Assembly: GCA_020848435.1 (NCBI GenBank)
Contig: JADLAC010000049.1
Location: 1 to 64,000, forward strand
DNA: 64,000 nucleotides
Origin: Burkholderiales bacterium
GTDB lineage: Bacteria > Pseudomonadota > Gammaproteobacteria > Burkholderiales > WYBJ01
Direction: 5' to 3'
In this document: positions 37,032-46,196 of the stretch, piece by piece
Layout: every line of letters begins with the position of its first letter
Position numbering within the stretch: the stretch's first letter is position 1
Translations under genes and position numbers: made by a program
Notes under the pieces: model-generated
What the model saw: only the letters and a program-made list of their open reading frames with translations
What the model was told of the DNA's origin: nothing
Databases searched by the model: none

Positions 37032-37812
37032 CGCGCGTGCCCTTGCCGCTGAGATACTTGCTGTCGGGAAAGTTCTTCATCATGACGCGCTCGGCGTCGT
37101 TGCGCAGGTCGACCAGCCCCATGGCATCGTAGGCCTTCACCATGATGAGCAAGCCTTCCTCGTTGGCCGGCGCCTGCGGATAGGTCACCAGCGCGGCTTG
37201 CGCGCGATTGGCGGCCGCGACGTAGGCCCCGCGCTTCAGGTAGTAGCGCGCGACATGCACCTCGTGCGAAGCAAGCGCATTGACCAGATAGCCCATGCGG
37301 GCACGGGCATCCTCGGCATACTTGCTCGCCGGGTAGCGCTGCACCAGGTCCCTGAACGCGTCGAACGCCTCCTTGGCCGCCTTGGGATCGCGCTCCGTCA
37401 AGTCCTGCTGACTGACGATGTGAATGATGCCCAGGTCGTCGTTGAAGTTGGCCAGCCCCTTGAGATAGTAGGCGTAGTCAACGCTGGGATGGTTCGGATG
37501 CAGCTTGATGAAGCGATCCGCCGCGGCAACGGCGAGCGCCGGCTCGCCGTCCTTGAAGTGCGCGTAGGCGACCTCGAGCTGGGCCTGCTGGGCATAGCGC
37601 CCGTAGGGATAGCGCGCTTCGAGCTTCTCGTAGAGCTTGATCGCGTTGGCGTAGTTGCGCTCCATCAGCTCCGAGCGGGCTTCCGAGTAGAGCCGGGACA
37701 CCGACCAGTCCTTGGTCTCGTCGATGCCGCCGCCGAAGCTGCCGCAGCCCGCGAGCAGCAGCGCACCCAACAGGACTACACTACGCAACCGACCGCTGCC
37801 GCTCGAAGCCAT
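37006..37812 (-). CDS. bamD: Outer membrane protein assembly factor BamD
   Basis: 268 residues from ATG 37812. Residues 1-23 are a lipoprotein signal with lipobox LLAGC (Cys23), so the protein is anchored in the outer membrane. The rest are TPR-like helical repeats (RYPYGRYAQQAQLEVAYAHF, RYPASKYAEDARARMGYL) of the BamD/ComL family. It works with BamA in folding outer-membrane proteins. The earlier ATG at 37878 would overlap the -10 box and lengthen the signal peptide, so 37812 is preferred. A duplicated piece of its 3' end lies downstream. Confidence 0.95.
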   Translation of the reverse strand: MASSGSGRLRSVVLLGALLLAGCGSFGGGIDETKDWSVSRLYSEARSELMERNYANAIKLYEKLEARYPYGRYAQQAQLEVAYAHFKDGEPALAVAAADRFIKLHPNHPSVDYAYYLKGLANFNDDLGIIHIVSQQDLTERDPKAAKEAFDAFRDLVQRYPASKYAEDARARMGYLVNALASHEVHVARYYLKRGAYVAAANRAQAALVTYPQAPANEEGLLIMVKAYDAMGLVDLRNDAERVMMKNFPDSKYLSGKGTRDKRWWVIW

Positions 37813-37863
37813 GCTTTGCTCGCGCGCGGCGGCGCCGATCTTCGCAGCCGCACGTACTCGTGA

Positions 37864-38820
37864 ATGATGTCGACTCATTATAGCCCACAGGCCCGCGACC
37901 CCATCGAGCTCACCGTACCGCAGCACCTGGCGGGCTTGCGCCTGGACCAGGCGCTCGCCCGGCTGTTTCCCGAGCATTCGCGCAGCCGCATCGCCGCCTG
38001 GGTACGCGCCGAACACGTGCATGTCGGCGAAGCGCTCGGCAAGCCCAAGCAAAGAGTTTGGGGCGGCGAGCGCATCCGGCTGGACGCCGTGCCGGCAGTG
38101 CAGGCGCAGGCGCATGCGCCCGAGCCGTTCGCCTTGAACATCGTGTACGAAGACGACGCTCTGCTGGTGATCGACAAGCCGGCAGGGCTGGTGGTGCATC
38201 CGGGCAGCGGCAACTGGCACGGCACCATGCTCAACGCCCTGCTGCATCACGAACCTCGCCTCGCAGCCGTGCCCCGAGCCGGTATCGTGCATCGCCTGGA
38301 CAAGGACACGAGCGGATTGCTGGTCGTGGCCAAGACCCTGGCGGCACAGACGAGCCTGGTGCGCCAGTTGCAGCAGCGTTCGGTCGGGCGCATCTACTGT
38401 GCGCTCGTCCGTGGCGACCTCGGCCATGCGGGCGTCATCGATGCGCCGATCGGCCGCCATCGCGTCCAGCGCACCCGCATGGCCGTCGTCGCGGGCGGAC
38501 GCAGCGCGCTCACGCACTACCGCCCGCTGGAGCGCTTCGGCACGGTCACGCGCATCGAGTGCCGGCTCGACACCGGGCGCACCCACCAGATCCGCGTACA
38601 CCTGGCCTCCCTCGGCCATCCCGTGCTCGGCGATCCGACCTATGGCGGGCGCGGCGCGCGCTCGCCGGCGCCGCCCGCCGGTCTTGCGCGCCAGGCGCTG
38701 CATGCGATGCGTCTGACCCTCGACCATCCGGCGACCGGCAAGCCGATGCACTGGGACTCGCCCTTGCCGGCGGACATGGCAGCAGTGCTGGCCGCTCTAC
38801 GCGCGGGGAAACAGGCGTGA
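37864..38820 (+). CDS. rluD: 23S rRNA pseudouridine(1911/1915/1917) synthase RluD
   Basis: 318 residues (two adjacent ATGs at 37864 and 37867). N-terminal S4 domain (LRLDQALARLFPEHSRSRI) and the RluA-type catalytic domain with HRLDKDTSGLLVVAK containing the catalytic Asp. It modifies helix 69 of 23S rRNA. It is divergent from bamD and its stop overlaps the pgeF start (GTGA), the classical bamD/rluD/pgeF arrangement. Confidence 0.96.
   Translation: MMSTHYSPQARDPIELTVPQHLAGLRLDQALARLFPEHSRSRIAAWVRAEHVHVGEALGKPKQRVWGGERIRLDAVPAVQAQAHAPEPFALNIVYEDDALLVIDKPAGLVVHPGSGNWHGTMLNALLHHEPRLAAVPRAGIVHRLDKDTSGLLVVAKTLAAQTSLVRQLQQRSVGRIYCALVRGDLGHAGVIDAPIGRHRVQRTRMAVVAGGRSALTHYRPLERFGTVTRIECRLDTGRTHQIRVHLASLGHPVLGDPTYGGRGARSPAPPAGLARQALHAMRLTLDHPATGKPMHWDSPLPADMAAVLAALRAGKQA
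37877..37882 (-). promoter_or_regulatory. -10 element of the bamD promoter, inside rluD
   Basis: The minus strand reads TATAAT, a perfect -10 hexamer, with a predicted start near 37870 and a leader of about 58 bases before the bamD ATG. No good -35 is seen at 16-18 bases. The element lies within the first codons of the divergent rluD gene. Confidence 0.5.
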
Positions 38821-39563
38821 GCTTGCCGCCCGACTGGATCGTGCCGCACTGGCCGGCCCACCACCGCGTGCGCGCCTTCATCACGACGCGCTCGGGCGGC
38901 GCCAGCGCAGGGCCCTACGCGAGCTTCAACCTCGGCGATTCCACCGGCGACGATCCGGCTGCCGTGCGCGAGAACAAACGCCGCTTGCACGCGCTGCTGC
39001 CGGCACCGCCGCGCTGGCTGCGACAAGTGCACGGCGCGAGCGTGGTGCGCGCCGACGAGATCGATGGCGCGATCGACGCCGATGCGTCGTATACCTGCCA
39101 AGCGGGGGTGGTATGCGCGGTCAAGATCGCCGATTGCATGCCGGTGCTGTTGAGCCGCGCGAACGGCGCCTGCGTCGGTATCGCGCATGCCGGCTGGCGC
39201 GGCTTGGCGGCGGGCGTCGTAGAGCGTACCGTGGCGGCGCTGGGCGGCGAGCCGCACGCCGTGCTTGCCTATCTCGGTCCCGCGATCGGACCGGCTGCGT
39301 TCGAAGTCGGCGACGACGTGCGCGCCGCGTTTTGCGATTTCGACGCGGCGGCCGCGGCCGCGTTTCGCCCCTTGCGCACGGGCAAGTGGCTCGCCGACTT
39401 GTACGCGCTGGGGCGCCGGCGCCTGCACCGAAGTGGCGTCGAACGCGTGTTCGGCGGCGGGTGCTGCACGTATTCCGAGCCGGTGCGTTTCTACAGCCAC
39501 CGGCGCAACCCGGTCACCGGCCGCATGGCCGCCGTGATCTGGCTCGTCGAGGGCGCGGCTTGA
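38817..39563 (+). CDS. pgeF: Multicopper-oxidase-like laccase domain protein (PgeF/YfiH)
   Basis: 248 residues, GTG start overlapping the rluD stop. The family signatures are TTRSGGASAGPYASFNLG, RQVHGASVV, KIADCMPVLL and AHAGWRGLAAGVVERT, with the zinc ligands His and Cys. Members are peptidoglycan-editing factors or purine-nucleoside phosphorylase-like enzymes that process N-acetylmuramate-linked or nucleoside substrates. Position after rluD is conserved. Confidence 0.93.
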   Translation: MSLPPDWIVPHWPAHHRVRAFITTRSGGASAGPYASFNLGDSTGDDPAAVRENKRRLHALLPAPPRWLRQVHGASVVRADEIDGAIDADASYTCQAGVVCAVKIADCMPVLLSRANGACVGIAHAGWRGLAAGVVERTVAALGGEPHAVLAYLGPAIGPAAFEVGDDVRAAFCDFDAAAAAAFRPLRTGKWLADLYALGRRRLHRSGVERVFGGGCCTYSEPVRFYSHRRNPVTGRMAAVIWLVEGAA

Positions 39564-39587
39564 AGGTATTCGTATAATTTTCGCTCC

Positions 39588-40394
39588 GTGCCCACATTAC
39601 ACGATCGGAATATCCCCTTGCCCATTCTCGGCTGGATCCTGCTGACCTGCGTGGCCGGCGGCGTGCTGTCCGTTGTCATGGCCGCCGCATTCGCGCTGCG
39701 TCTCAAACCGGCGCGCGTGCCGATGCTGATCAGCTTCGCGGTCGGTGCGCTGCTCGGTGCGGTGTTCCTCGAGATCCTGCCGCACGCCTTCAGCGCCGCG
39801 GACGACATCCGCGCCATGGCCGCCACCGTGCTGGGCGGCATCCTGCTTTTCTTCATGCTGGAGAAGCTGGTGCTGTGGCGCCACTGCCACGAGGAGCAGT
39901 GCGAGGCGCACGATCCCCATCGGCCGCCGAGCGATCACGGCCGCAGCGGCACCATGATCATGATCGGCGACACCGTACACAACTTCGTCGACGGCGTATT
40001 GATCGCGGCCGCCTTCCTCGCCGACGTGCAGCTCGGCATCGTCACCGCGCTCGCCATCATCGCCCACGAGATTCCGCAGGAGGTGGGTGACTTCCTCATC
40101 CTGCTCAACTCCGGATTCAGCAAACGCAAGGCCTTCGCGGTGAACCTGCTCACGAGTCTCGCCATGGTCATCGGCGGCCTGCTCGGTTATGCGGCGCTGT
40201 CGGAGCTGGCACAATGGATTCCTGCGCTGCTCGGCCTGGCCGCGGCGAGCATGCTGTACGTGTCGGTAGCCGACTTGATCCCGGGCCTGCACAAGCGCCC
40301 CGAGCTGCACCACTCGCTGTCGCAGCTCGCGCTGATCGGCTTCGGTATCGGCACCATCTGGGCAACGCACCTGTTGTTCGATCTCACTCATTGA
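39588..40394 (+). CDS. ZIP family divalent metal transporter
   Basis: Up to 268 residues from GTG 39588; a TTG at 39618 in the same frame gives a start directly before the first helix. Seven or eight helices are predicted. Helix 4 has HNFVDGVLIAAAF and helix 5 AIIAHEIPQEVGDFLIL, the ZIP metal-binding motifs, with a His-rich cytoplasmic loop (RHCHEEQCEAHDPH). It likely imports Zn2+ or Fe2+. A TATAAT at 39573-39578 places the transcription start within a few bases of the GTG. It is between pgeF and phaC. Confidence 0.9.
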   Translation: MPTLHDRNIPLPILGWILLTCVAGGVLSVVMAAAFALRLKPARVPMLISFAVGALLGAVFLEILPHAFSAADDIRAMAATVLGGILLFFMLEKLVLWRHCHEEQCEAHDPHRPPSDHGRSGTMIMIGDTVHNFVDGVLIAAAFLADVQLGIVTALAIIAHEIPQEVGDFLILLNSGFSKRKAFAVNLLTSLAMVIGGLLGYAALSELAQWIPALLGLAAASMLYVSVADLIPGLHKRPELHHSLSQLALIGFGIGTIWATHLLFDLTH

Positions 40395-40425
40395 CCTGGC
40401 CCATGGCGGCCGGCCGCGCTGCGCC

Positions 40426-42153
40426 GTGAACGAAACCCAAGCGAGGATCGAGCAAGCGTTGCGGGCATTGGCCACGGCCCGAGCAGCGTTCCAGCAAACG
40501 GCGAGTGGGCAGATGGAGAATGGCGCGCCGCCCGCCTTCGGCGAGCTGTTCAGTAGTCTCGTCGCCGCGCTGCTGGCCGATCCGGAGAAGCTCGCGCACT
40601 TGCAGGCCCGCTATTACCGCCAACAGCTCGACCTATGGCTGCGGATGTCCGGCCCGCGCGGCCCGTCGGCGCCGCCCCGAGCGGGCGAGCACGATGCGCG
40701 CTTTCGCGCCCCCGAGTGGCGCGAGCTCGCCTGGTTCGCCTATCTACGCCAAAGCTACGCGCTGCTCGCCGAGTGGCTGCATGATCTGGTAGAGGCCACG
40801 CCAACCGACGCGGCGACGCGCCGCAAGCTCGCATTCTTCGTGCGCCAGTTCATCAGCGCCGCGGCACCGACTAATTCGGTATTTACCAATCCCGAGGCGA
40901 TCCGGCTCGCGTTGCAAACGCGCGGCGAGAGCCTGCTCCGGGGCGCCGGCAACCTCAGTCGGGACGCCGCCAAGGGCAAGGTGAGCATGACCGACGAGGC
41001 GGCATTCGCCGTCGGGCGCAATCTCGCGCTCACCCCCGGGGCGGTGGTGTTCCAGAACGAGGTCATGCAGCTGCTGCAGTATCGCCTGAGCACGCCGAAA
41101 GTCCATCGCCGCGCGCTGCTCATCGTGCCGCCGTTCATCAACAAGTATTACATCCTGGATCTGCGGCCCGAGAACTCCTTCGTGCGCCATGCGATCGACA
41201 ACGGTCTGAGCGTTTTCATGATCTCCTGGCGCAACGTGCCGCAGGCGCTGGGCACGTTCGGCTGGGATGATTACATCGAGCAGGGGGCGCTGGCCGCGAT
41301 CGATGTGGTGCGTGCCGTCAATGCCAGTCGGCGCATCAATGTATTGGGCTTCTGCGTCGGCGGCACCTTGCTCGCGGCCGCGCTCGCGGTCCTCGCCCGC
41401 CGGGGTCAAAGACCGGCTGCCTCGCTCACGCTGCTCGCCTCCTTGCTGGACTTCTCCGAGCCGGGCGACATCGGCGTGTATATCGACGAGGGCTATGTGA
41501 GCCGGTGCGAAGCCGCCTTTCGCGAGGGCGGAATCGTGCCGGGCTCACGCCTGGCGAACGCTTTCGCGAGCCTGCGGCCCGACGACCTGGTGTGGCGCTA
41601 CGTGGTCGCCAACTATCTCAAGGGCGAGTCTCCGCCCGCCTTCGACCTGCTCTACTGGAACAGCGACAGCGCCAACCTGCCAGGACCGCTGTACGCCTAC
41701 TATCTGCGCAACATGTATCTGCGCAACGCGTTGCGCGACGCCGATGCGCTCACCCAATGCGGCGTACCGGTCGACCTGGGCCGCATCGCGGCGCCGGCCT
41801 ACGTGCTCGCTACCGCGGAAGACCACATCGTCCCCTGGCGCGGCGCCTATGCAAGCGCCATGCTGTTGGGACCGGAGGTCACCTTCCTGCTGGGCGCAAG
41901 CGGACATATCGCAGGCGTGGTGAGCCCGCCCGGCAAGCCGCGGCGCAGCTACCGCACCGGGACGCTCGCGCCCGATGCCGACGCCTGGCTCGATAGCTCG
42001 AAAGAACATGCGGGGAGCTGGTGGCCGCATTGGCTCGAGTGGATTCGCGCCCGTTCGGGCAATCAGGTCGCAGCGTCGCGCGAGCTTGGCAATGCGCGTT
42101 ATCCGCCGATCGAGCCGGCGCCCGGAAGCTATGTCGGGGCGCGCGTCGAGTAG
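40426..42153 (+). CDS. phaC: Class I poly(3-hydroxyalkanoate) synthase
   Basis: 575 residues with GTG start. The alpha/beta-hydrolase core carries the modified lipase box GFCVGG with nucleophile Cys310; Asp466 (EDHIVPW) and His494 (GASGHIAG) complete the triad. The N-terminal domain includes FTNPEAIRLALQTRGESLLRG and the region KYYILDLRPENSFVRHAI. It polymerises (R)-3-hydroxyacyl-CoA into storage granules. phaR follows on the same strand, and acetoacetate-CoA ligase in the window fits re-use of the stored carbon. No phaA or phaB is present here. Confidence 0.96.
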   Translation: MNETQARIEQALRALATARAAFQQTASGQMENGAPPAFGELFSSLVAALLADPEKLAHLQARYYRQQLDLWLRMSGPRGPSAPPRAGEHDARFRAPEWRELAWFAYLRQSYALLAEWLHDLVEATPTDAATRRKLAFFVRQFISAAAPTNSVFTNPEAIRLALQTRGESLLRGAGNLSRDAAKGKVSMTDEAAFAVGRNLALTPGAVVFQNEVMQLLQYRLSTPKVHRRALLIVPPFINKYYILDLRPENSFVRHAIDNGLSVFMISWRNVPQALGTFGWDDYIEQGALAAIDVVRAVNASRRINVLGFCVGGTLLAAALAVLARRGQRPAASLTLLASLLDFSEPGDIGVYIDEGYVSRCEAAFREGGIVPGSRLANAFASLRPDDLVWRYVVANYLKGESPPAFDLLYWNSDSANLPGPLYAYYLRNMYLRNALRDADALTQCGVPVDLGRIAAPAYVLATAEDHIVPWRGAYASAMLLGPEVTFLLGASGHIAGVVSPPGKPRRSYRTGTLAPDADAWLDSSKEHAGSWWPHWLEWIRARSGNQVAASRELGNARYPPIEPAPGSYVGARVE

Positions 42154-42191
42154 CGCGCCCGATGCACGCTCGCGCAGGTCGATTTCACGTC

Positions 42192-42221
42192 TTGAATTCG
42201 GCTTTACACAGGTGGTACAGT
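42192..42221 (+). promoter_or_regulatory. Promoter of phaR
   Basis: TTGAAT (42192-42197) and TACAGT (42216-42221) with 18 bases between. The predicted start is near 42228, leaving a leader of about 89 bases before phaR. PhaR homologues repress their own gene, so an operator may overlap, but none was identified. Confidence 0.6.
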
Positions 42222-42316
42222 GGCGAACGCGCATTGTGCGGCGCATCATCAGCGATCGTTGAACCTGCCTCGGAAATATCGGCACGCGCTCGACCGCGTT
42301 GGCCGGAGGAACTGCC

Positions 42317-42910
42317 ATGAGCGAGACCCGCATCATCAAGAAGTACCCCAACCGCCGCCTCTACGATACGGCGACCAGCAGCTACATCACGCTGGCCGAC
42401 GTAAAGAAGCTGGTGGTGGAGAACGTCGAGTTCAAAGTGGTCGACGCCAAGACGGGTGACGACCTCACTCGTCCCATCCTGCTGCAAATCATCATCGAGG
42501 AAGAAGCCGCCGGCGCACCGATGTTTTCCTCCGACATGCTGTCGCAGATCATCCGCTTCTATGGCAACGCGATGCAGGGCATGATGGGCACGTTCCTGGA
42601 AAAGAACATCCAGACCTTCATGCAACTGCAACAGCGATTGCAGGAACAATCGCGCGGGGTGTACAGCGCCAATGCGATGCTCAAGCCCGATGCGTGGGCG
42701 GAATTCGTCAAGATGCAGGGCCCGGCGATCCAGGGCTTGATGACCAACTACCTGGAGCAAAGCGCCACGGCATTCTTGCAGATGCAGAGCCAGCTCCAGC
42801 AGCAGACCCGCGACTTGTTCTCCCGCATGCCCTTCGCCAACCCGTTCTCGCAAGCCGCGGCGCCGGAAACGGCCGGACCGAAAAGCGAGGACGATTCCAA
42901 GGAGCGTTGA
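42317..42910 (+). CDS. phaR: Polyhydroxyalkanoate synthesis repressor PhaR
   Basis: 197 residues. GGAGGA precedes the ATG at six bases. The N-terminal PHB/PHA accumulation regulator DNA-binding domain is KKYPNRRLYDTATSSYITL, followed by the second PhaR domain (about 65-110) with DMLSQIIRFYGNAMQGMM. The C-terminal third is Gln- and Ser-rich. It binds PHA granules and DNA and represses phasin and itself when no polymer is present. It follows phaC by 163 bases with its own promoter. Confidence 0.95.
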   Translation: MSETRIIKKYPNRRLYDTATSSYITLADVKKLVVENVEFKVVDAKTGDDLTRPILLQIIIEEEAAGAPMFSSDMLSQIIRFYGNAMQGMMGTFLEKNIQTFMQLQQRLQEQSRGVYSANAMLKPDAWAEFVKMQGPAIQGLMTNYLEQSATAFLQMQSQLQQQTRDLFSRMPFANPFSQAAAPETAGPKSEDDSKER

Positions 42911-43013
42911 GCGTCCCGTGCTGCCGAGGCAGGCCGTCGCCTCGATCTGAATCGCTGTTCTCGATCGTCGCCTCACCGCATTGCCCGCTGGTTCCTCCGC
43001 AACGTCGTAACGC

Positions 43014-44330
43014 ATGATCGCGCCCGCGCCCCGCATCGGCTTCGTTTCGCTCGGCTGCCCCAAGGCCTCGTCCGACGCCGAGCGCATCCTCACCCAACTG
43101 CGCGCCGAGGGCTACGCGGTTTCGCCGACCTACCGCGAAGCCGACCTGGTGATCGTCAACACCTGCGGGTTCATCGATGCCGCGGTCGAGGAATCGCTGG
43201 AGGCCATCGGCGAAGCGGTGCGCGAAAACGGCCAGGTCATCGTAACCGGCTGCCTCGGCGCCAAAGCCGAGCTCGTGCGTTCAGCGCATCCGGGCGTGCT
43301 CGCTGTCACCGGCCCGCACGCGCTCGACGCGGTCATGCGCTCGGTGCACAGCCATCTGCCGCGACCGCACGATCCACGTTTCGACCTCGTTCCTGCGCAA
43401 GGCGTGCGCTTGACGCCGCGCCACTACGCCTACCTGAAGATCGCCGAAGGCTGCAACCACAAGTGCACCTTCTGCATCATTCCTTCACTGCGAGGCCCGC
43501 TCGCGAGCCGCCCGATCGGCGAGGTCATGCAGGAGGCGCAGCGTCTCGTCGCCGCGGGCGTGAAGGAGCTGCTGGTCATCTCGCAGGACACGAGCGCCTA
43601 CGGGCTCGACGTGCGCTATCGGACCGGGTTCTGGAACGGGCGCCCGCTCAAGACTCGCATGACCGAGCTTGCCGCCGCGCTCGGCTCGCTCGGGGTCTGG
43701 GTGCGCCTGCATTACGTCTACCCGTATCCGCACGTGGACGAGGTGGTGCCGCTGATGGCCTCGGGAAAAATCCTGCCCTACCTCGACGTGCCCTTCCAGC
43801 ACGCGAGCCGGCGCATCCTCAAGCTGATGAAACGCCCGGCCGATGCCGGGGACAACCTGGAGCGCATCAGGCGCTGGCGCCAGATCTGTCCGGACATCAC
43901 CTTGCGCAGCACCTTTATTGTCGGCTTCCCAGGCGAAACCGAAGCGGAGTTCCATGCCCTGCTCGAGTTCCTGCGCGAGGCGCAGCTCGACCGCGTCGGC
44001 TGCTTCGCCTATTCGCCGGTCGAAGGCGCGGCCGCGAACGCGCTCCCCGATCCGGTGCCAGATGCCGTGAAGCAGGAACGCCGCGAGCGCCTCATGCTGC
44101 TGCAAGCCGAGATCAGCGCACGGCGTTTGCGCGCCAAGGTGGGCCGCGAGCTGACCGTCCTGGTGGACACCGTCGAGGCGCGACGCGTTCGCGCGCGCTC
44201 CAGCGCTGACGCGCCTGAGATCGACGGCACCGTCATCGTCTCGGGCGCGCGGCGAGCGGCCGTGGGCGATCTGCTGGCGGTTCGGGTGACCCGGGCGGGA
44301 CAACACGATCTGTGGGCGCGCGCGCTGTAG
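43014..44330 (+). CDS. rimO: Ribosomal protein S12 methylthiotransferase RimO
   Basis: 438 residues. MTTase N-terminal domain with cysteines in [28 protein letters not shown] and [12 protein letters not shown], a radical SAM core with the CNHKCTFC cluster (Cys147, 151, 154), and a C-terminal TRAM domain. Two Fe-S clusters add a methylthio group to Asp of ribosomal protein S12. The motif [12 protein letters not shown] separates RimO from MiaB. It is 103 bases after phaR. Confidence 0.97.
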   Translation: MIAPAPRIGFVSLGCPKASSDAERILTQLRAEGYAVSPTYREADLVIVNTCGFIDAAVEESLEAIGEAVRENGQVIVTGCLGAKAELVRSAHPGVLAVTGPHALDAVMRSVHSHLPRPHDPRFDLVPAQGVRLTPRHYAYLKIAEGCNHKCTFCIIPSLRGPLASRPIGEVMQEAQRLVAAGVKELLVISQDTSAYGLDVRYRTGFWNGRPLKTRMTELAAALGSLGVWVRLHYVYPYPHVDEVVPLMASGKILPYLDVPFQHASRRILKLMKRPADAGDNLERIRRWRQICPDITLRSTFIVGFPGETEAEFHALLEFLREAQLDRVGCFAYSPVEGAAANALPDPVPDAVKQERRERLMLLQAEISARRLRAKVGRELTVLVDTVEARRVRARSSADAPEIDGTVIVSGARRAAVGDLLAVRVTRAGQHDLWARAL

Positions 44331-44371
44331 ACTACGCGCCCAACGGGCCATTCGCAGGGAGGGAAGCTCAG

Positions 44372-45283
44372 GTGAGATACAAGACGCCGCTACGCATGGG
44401 CGCCGCCCTGTGCATCGCGCTCCTTCTGCACGCGCTCGCGGCGCGCGCGCAAGAGCGCTTTTCCTTGTTCGTCGGCAGCGATCCGAAGACGGTCGAGCGC
44501 ATGGTCGAGCTCGCCGGATTGCGCGCCGGCGAGACCGTGATCGACCTCGGCTCGGGGGATGGCCGGGTCGTCTTGGCGGCGGCGCAAGCCAATCCAAGCG
44601 TGCGCGGCATCGGCGTCGATATCGATGCCAAGCTCGTCAAGGAAGCGAGCCTCAAGGCGCAGGAGCTGGGCCTGTCGGAGCGCGTGCGCTTCGAGCACCG
44701 CAACGCCTTCGATGCCGATCTGTCGCAGGTCGATGTCATCTTCATGTGGTTCTTCCCCGAGCTGATGCGCCTGGTCCGGGTCAAGATCCTGGAACAGGCG
44801 CGGCCCGGCACGCGGGTGGTGGCGCCGCTGTGGGGCTTCGGGAGCTGGTCACCGGATGCCGTCGTCAAGGAACCGGCCGAAGTGAGCCTATGGGTGGTGC
44901 CGGCGAAAGTCGGCGGCTACTGGAGCTGGCGCCTGCGCGCGGGCGGCGTGGAGCGCGATTACGCCGCCGTGTTCGAGCAGCGCTTCCAGGGACTCGAAGG
45001 CGTGGTGCGCGCGGGCAACCGGCACGGCATCTTCCATGATCTGAAGCTGCATGGCGATCAGGTTTCGTTCGTGCTCATGATGACCTTGCAGGACCTGGGC
45101 TTCACTCGCCACGAATTCAGCGGCCGCGTCAACGGCGACACGATCCAGGGAGCGGTCAAGATCACGCTGCCACCCAAGAGCAACGAGGAGGACGAGGAAT
45201 TGGAGAGCGTGGTGCTGCCCTGGCAGGCGCAGCGCTCGGCCACATCGGCGTTTTTCGCGCCCACCGGCGTGGATGTACGCTGA
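44372..45283 (+). CDS. Secreted protein with class I methyltransferase fold, copy 1
   Basis: 303 residues with GTG start behind AGGGAGGGAAG. Residues 1-26 form a Sec signal peptide (hydrophobic LRMGAALCIALLLHAL, then AARAQ). Directly after it is ERFSLFVGSDPKTVERM, and the SAM-binding motif I is VIDLGSGDGRVV (56-67), with GIGVDIDAKLV as the acidic post-I loop. The fold resembles DOT1-like or COG0500 methyltransferases. The C-terminal half (about 180-303) is a beta-rich region without a recognised family. A periplasmic protein would not normally meet SAM. A paralogue follows at once. Function unknown. Confidence 0.8.
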   Translation: MRYKTPLRMGAALCIALLLHALAARAQERFSLFVGSDPKTVERMVELAGLRAGETVIDLGSGDGRVVLAAAQANPSVRGIGVDIDAKLVKEASLKAQELGLSERVRFEHRNAFDADLSQVDVIFMWFFPELMRLVRVKILEQARPGTRVVAPLWGFGSWSPDAVVKEPAEVSLWVVPAKVGGYWSWRLRAGGVERDYAAVFEQRFQGLEGVVRAGNRHGIFHDLKLHGDQVSFVLMMTLQDLGFTRHEFSGRVNGDTIQGAVKITLPPKSNEEDEELESVVLPWQAQRSATSAFFAPTGVDVR

Positions 45284-45284
45284 A

Positions 45285-46196
45285 ATGGGCCCGCGGCACA
45301 TGGCGCGATGGCTCAGGCGCAGCGCGCTCGCCGTGATCGCCGCGATCGCGGTGGCAACGGCGCAGGCGCAGGAGCGCTTCTCCATTTTCGTCGGCAGCGA
45401 TCCGTCCAACGTCGAGCGCATGCTGCGACTGGCGAAGCTGCGCGACGACGACAAGGTGATCGATCTCGGCTCGGGCGACGGCCGGATCGTGATCGGCGCG
45501 GCGCTGCTCAATCCGAAGCTCCAGGGCATCGGCGTCGACATCGATCCCAAGCTGGTGCAGCAGGCGACCGAAGCCGCGCGCGCACAAGGCGTGGCTGAGC
45601 GCGTCCGCTTCCTGCACCAGAACGCGTTCGATGCCGACTTGAGCGGGGTTTCGGTCGTGTTCATGTGGCTGTGGCCCGAGCTGCAAGCCATGTTGCGGCC
45701 CAAGCTCCTGGCCGAGCTCAAACCCGGCACGCGTGTCGTCACCAACGTCTGGGATCTGGGCAGTTGGCAGCCCGACGAGATCGACGCCGATGGACCGTCG
45801 ATCAGCCTGTGGATCGTACCGGCTCGGATCGACGGCTACTGGCAATGGGATCTGCCGCTTCGCGGCGGCACCCGATCCTATGGCGCGATATTCGAGCAGC
45901 GCTTTCAGCGCGCCGAAGGTTTCACCCGCGTCGCCAAGCGGCGCGCGCTGCTGCGCGAGGTGCGCCTGCGCGGCGACGAGCTGCACGTCATGCTCGACAT
46001 GACGCTCGACGGCATCGGTTTTGCCCGCCACGAGTTTTCCGGCAAGGTGCGCGGCGATGCGATCGAAGGCAGCGTGCGCATCCTCCTACCCAGCCAGGCC
46101 GATCGCAACGTGGAGGAAACGCTGGTGCTGCCGTGGCGCGCCCGGCGCACCGCCACGTCGAGCTACTTCGCGCCGACCGGCTTGGACGCCCCCTGA
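45285..46196 (+). CDS. Secreted protein with class I methyltransferase fold, copy 2
   Basis: About 303 residues from ATG 45285; ATGs at 45273 and 45300 are also in frame, the last giving the cleanest signal peptide (MARWLRRSALAVIAAIAVAT). It shares with copy 1 the start QERFS-FVGSDP, the motif I VIDLGSGDGRIV, GIGVDIDPKLV, NAFDADLS and the end FAPTG, so it is a tandem duplicate. The signal peptide is again followed by the methyltransferase core and a beta-rich C-terminal half. It begins two bases after the first copy and is followed by the TAXI-like gene with a TGATG overlap, suggesting one operon. Confidence 0.8.
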   Translation: MGPRHMARWLRRSALAVIAAIAVATAQAQERFSIFVGSDPSNVERMLRLAKLRDDDKVIDLGSGDGRIVIGAALLNPKLQGIGVDIDPKLVQQATEAARAQGVAERVRFLHQNAFDADLSGVSVVFMWLWPELQAMLRPKLLAELKPGTRVVTNVWDLGSWQPDEIDADGPSISLWIVPARIDGYWQWDLPLRGGTRSYGAIFEQRFQRAEGFTRVAKRRALLREVRLRGDELHVMLDMTLDGIGFARHEFSGKVRGDAIEGSVRILLPSQADRNVEETLVLPWRARRTATSSYFAPTGLDAP

